Shown here: piece by piece, positions 63,563 through 64,000 of the stretch
Layout of the letters: each line of letters begins with the position of its first letter
How positions within the stretch are numbered: the first letter of the stretch is position 1
NCBI GenBank assembly: GCA_035628135.1
Contig: DASPKM010000004.1
Location: forward strand, 248,001-312,000
Direction of reading: 5' to 3'
Source: DASPKM01 sp035628135
GTDB taxonomy: Bacteria > Bacteroidota > Bacteroidia > Chitinophagales > Chitinophagaceae
Length of the DNA stretch: 64,000 bases
Made by a program: the position numbers and the translations under genes
Notes under the pieces: generated by a model
The model's database searches: none
What the model was told of the DNA's origin: nothing
The model's input: only the letters and a program-made list of their open reading frames with translations

Positions 63563-64000
63563 ATGGTACAGATAAACAGAAAATTCAAGGGAGCTCAGTG
63601 GCTGGTGCTGCTGACCCTGTTCGCAGTGTTGTGCTCGTTCTCGGGAAACTGGGGTGGCGACAGCTACAAGGTATTCGTTAATAACAAGCTGGTGATGGAA
63701 GAGTATGTGCATGGCCAGAAGGGCGTGAAGGCGCTTCAATTGAACCCACGCGGCGTAAATGATGAGATCTCGGTGTATTACAGCCATTGCGGCAGTTGGG
63801 GCAAGGCACGCAACATTACACTGAAAGACGGAAAGAACAAGATATTGAAAGAGTGGAAATTCGATGATGCTACCGGCACTGGTGCAAAAGCAGCCATGGT
63901 ATGCAGCGCAAAAGACATACTGGACGCCAAGAAAAATGGCGGGTACGACCGGCTGAACCTGTATTATTCATCCAAGGAATTACCCCAGGGAAAGTTGCTG
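63563..64000 (+). CDS. Secreted protein of unknown function, cut by the window edge
   Basis: Open from the ATG at 63563 through the right edge (146 codons). It starts with basic residues then a signal peptide (WLVLLTLFAVLCSFSG). The visible mature part (SYKVFVNNKLVMEEYVHGQKG, YYSHCGSWGKARNITLKDGKN) is polar and beta-rich, with two cysteines. I do not recognise a family. Confidence 0.65.
   Translation, partial: MVQINRKFKGAQWLVLLTLFAVLCSFSGNWGGDSYKVFVNNKLVMEEYVHGQKGVKALQLNPRGVNDEISVYYSHCGSWGKARNITLKDGKNKILKEWKFDDATGTGAKAAMVCSAKDILDAKKNGGYDRLNLYYSSKELPQGKLL

Overview
The window is chromosomal DNA from a member of the Bacteroidota, most likely the family Chitinophagaceae. The evidence is a SusC/SusD pair, type IX secretion (T9SS) C-terminal domains, a PUR-like DUF3276 protein, a zinc-finger-less topoisomerase I, a trans-membrane LuxR-type regulator with a Y_Y_Y domain, and TAnnTTTG-like promoter elements. 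Genus and species are not claimed. About 48 protein genes are packed tightly. I see no rRNA, tRNA, CRISPR array, phage or intact insertion sequence.

Layout. 1-10 kb: purM (cut by the left edge), ribF, holA, a coiled-coil membrane protein, a 1167-residue outer-membrane protein and an oligopeptidase B-like lipoprotein. 10-16 kb: succinate dehydrogenase/fumarate reductase (sdhC-sdhA-sdhB), accD and smpB. 16-24 kb: a secreted protein, an SGNH hydrolase, an ECF sigma factor translationally coupled to a four-helix membrane protein, a DUF4407 protein, and a 5-oxoprolinase cluster (pxpB-pxpC-pxpA) followed by an Nramp-like transporter. 24-36 kb: topA, a transglutaminase-like protein, a Tat-exported Gfo/Idh/MocA oxidoreductase, OsmC, CsaA, Ogt, and an RND efflux operon (adaptor, permease, TolC). 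36-50 kb: cdd, lepB, a MerR/B12-type regulator, a lipoprotein, threonine aldolase, pgi, three T9SS cargo proteins and DUF3276. 50-64 kb: an ABC exporter, KDPG aldolase and a KDG-kinase-like gene, a small beta-glucan utilisation locus (SusC, SusD, PKD lipoprotein, GH16) with its divergent Y_Y_Y/LuxR regulator, and a truncated secreted protein.

The most unusual content lies between genes. Eleven intergenic sites carry arrays of a degenerate octamer, GTCAWTRR, followed by arrays of its reverse complement, YYAWTGAC. The arm order is the same at every site, so each can fold into a long hairpin. The arrays lie between divergent, convergent and tandem genes, sometimes beside an ordinary terminator, so they are not simply terminators. 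Several run into coding sequence and supply start codons, stop codons or the last residues of a protein. Two genes (smpB and ltaE) are bracketed by an array on each side. Other intergenic sites have the same design built from different short units (GTCAAAA, GATTATT, GGCTAYG, AGCTRTR, GTGAGTGG-like), which suggests a shared generating process rather than one mobile sequence.
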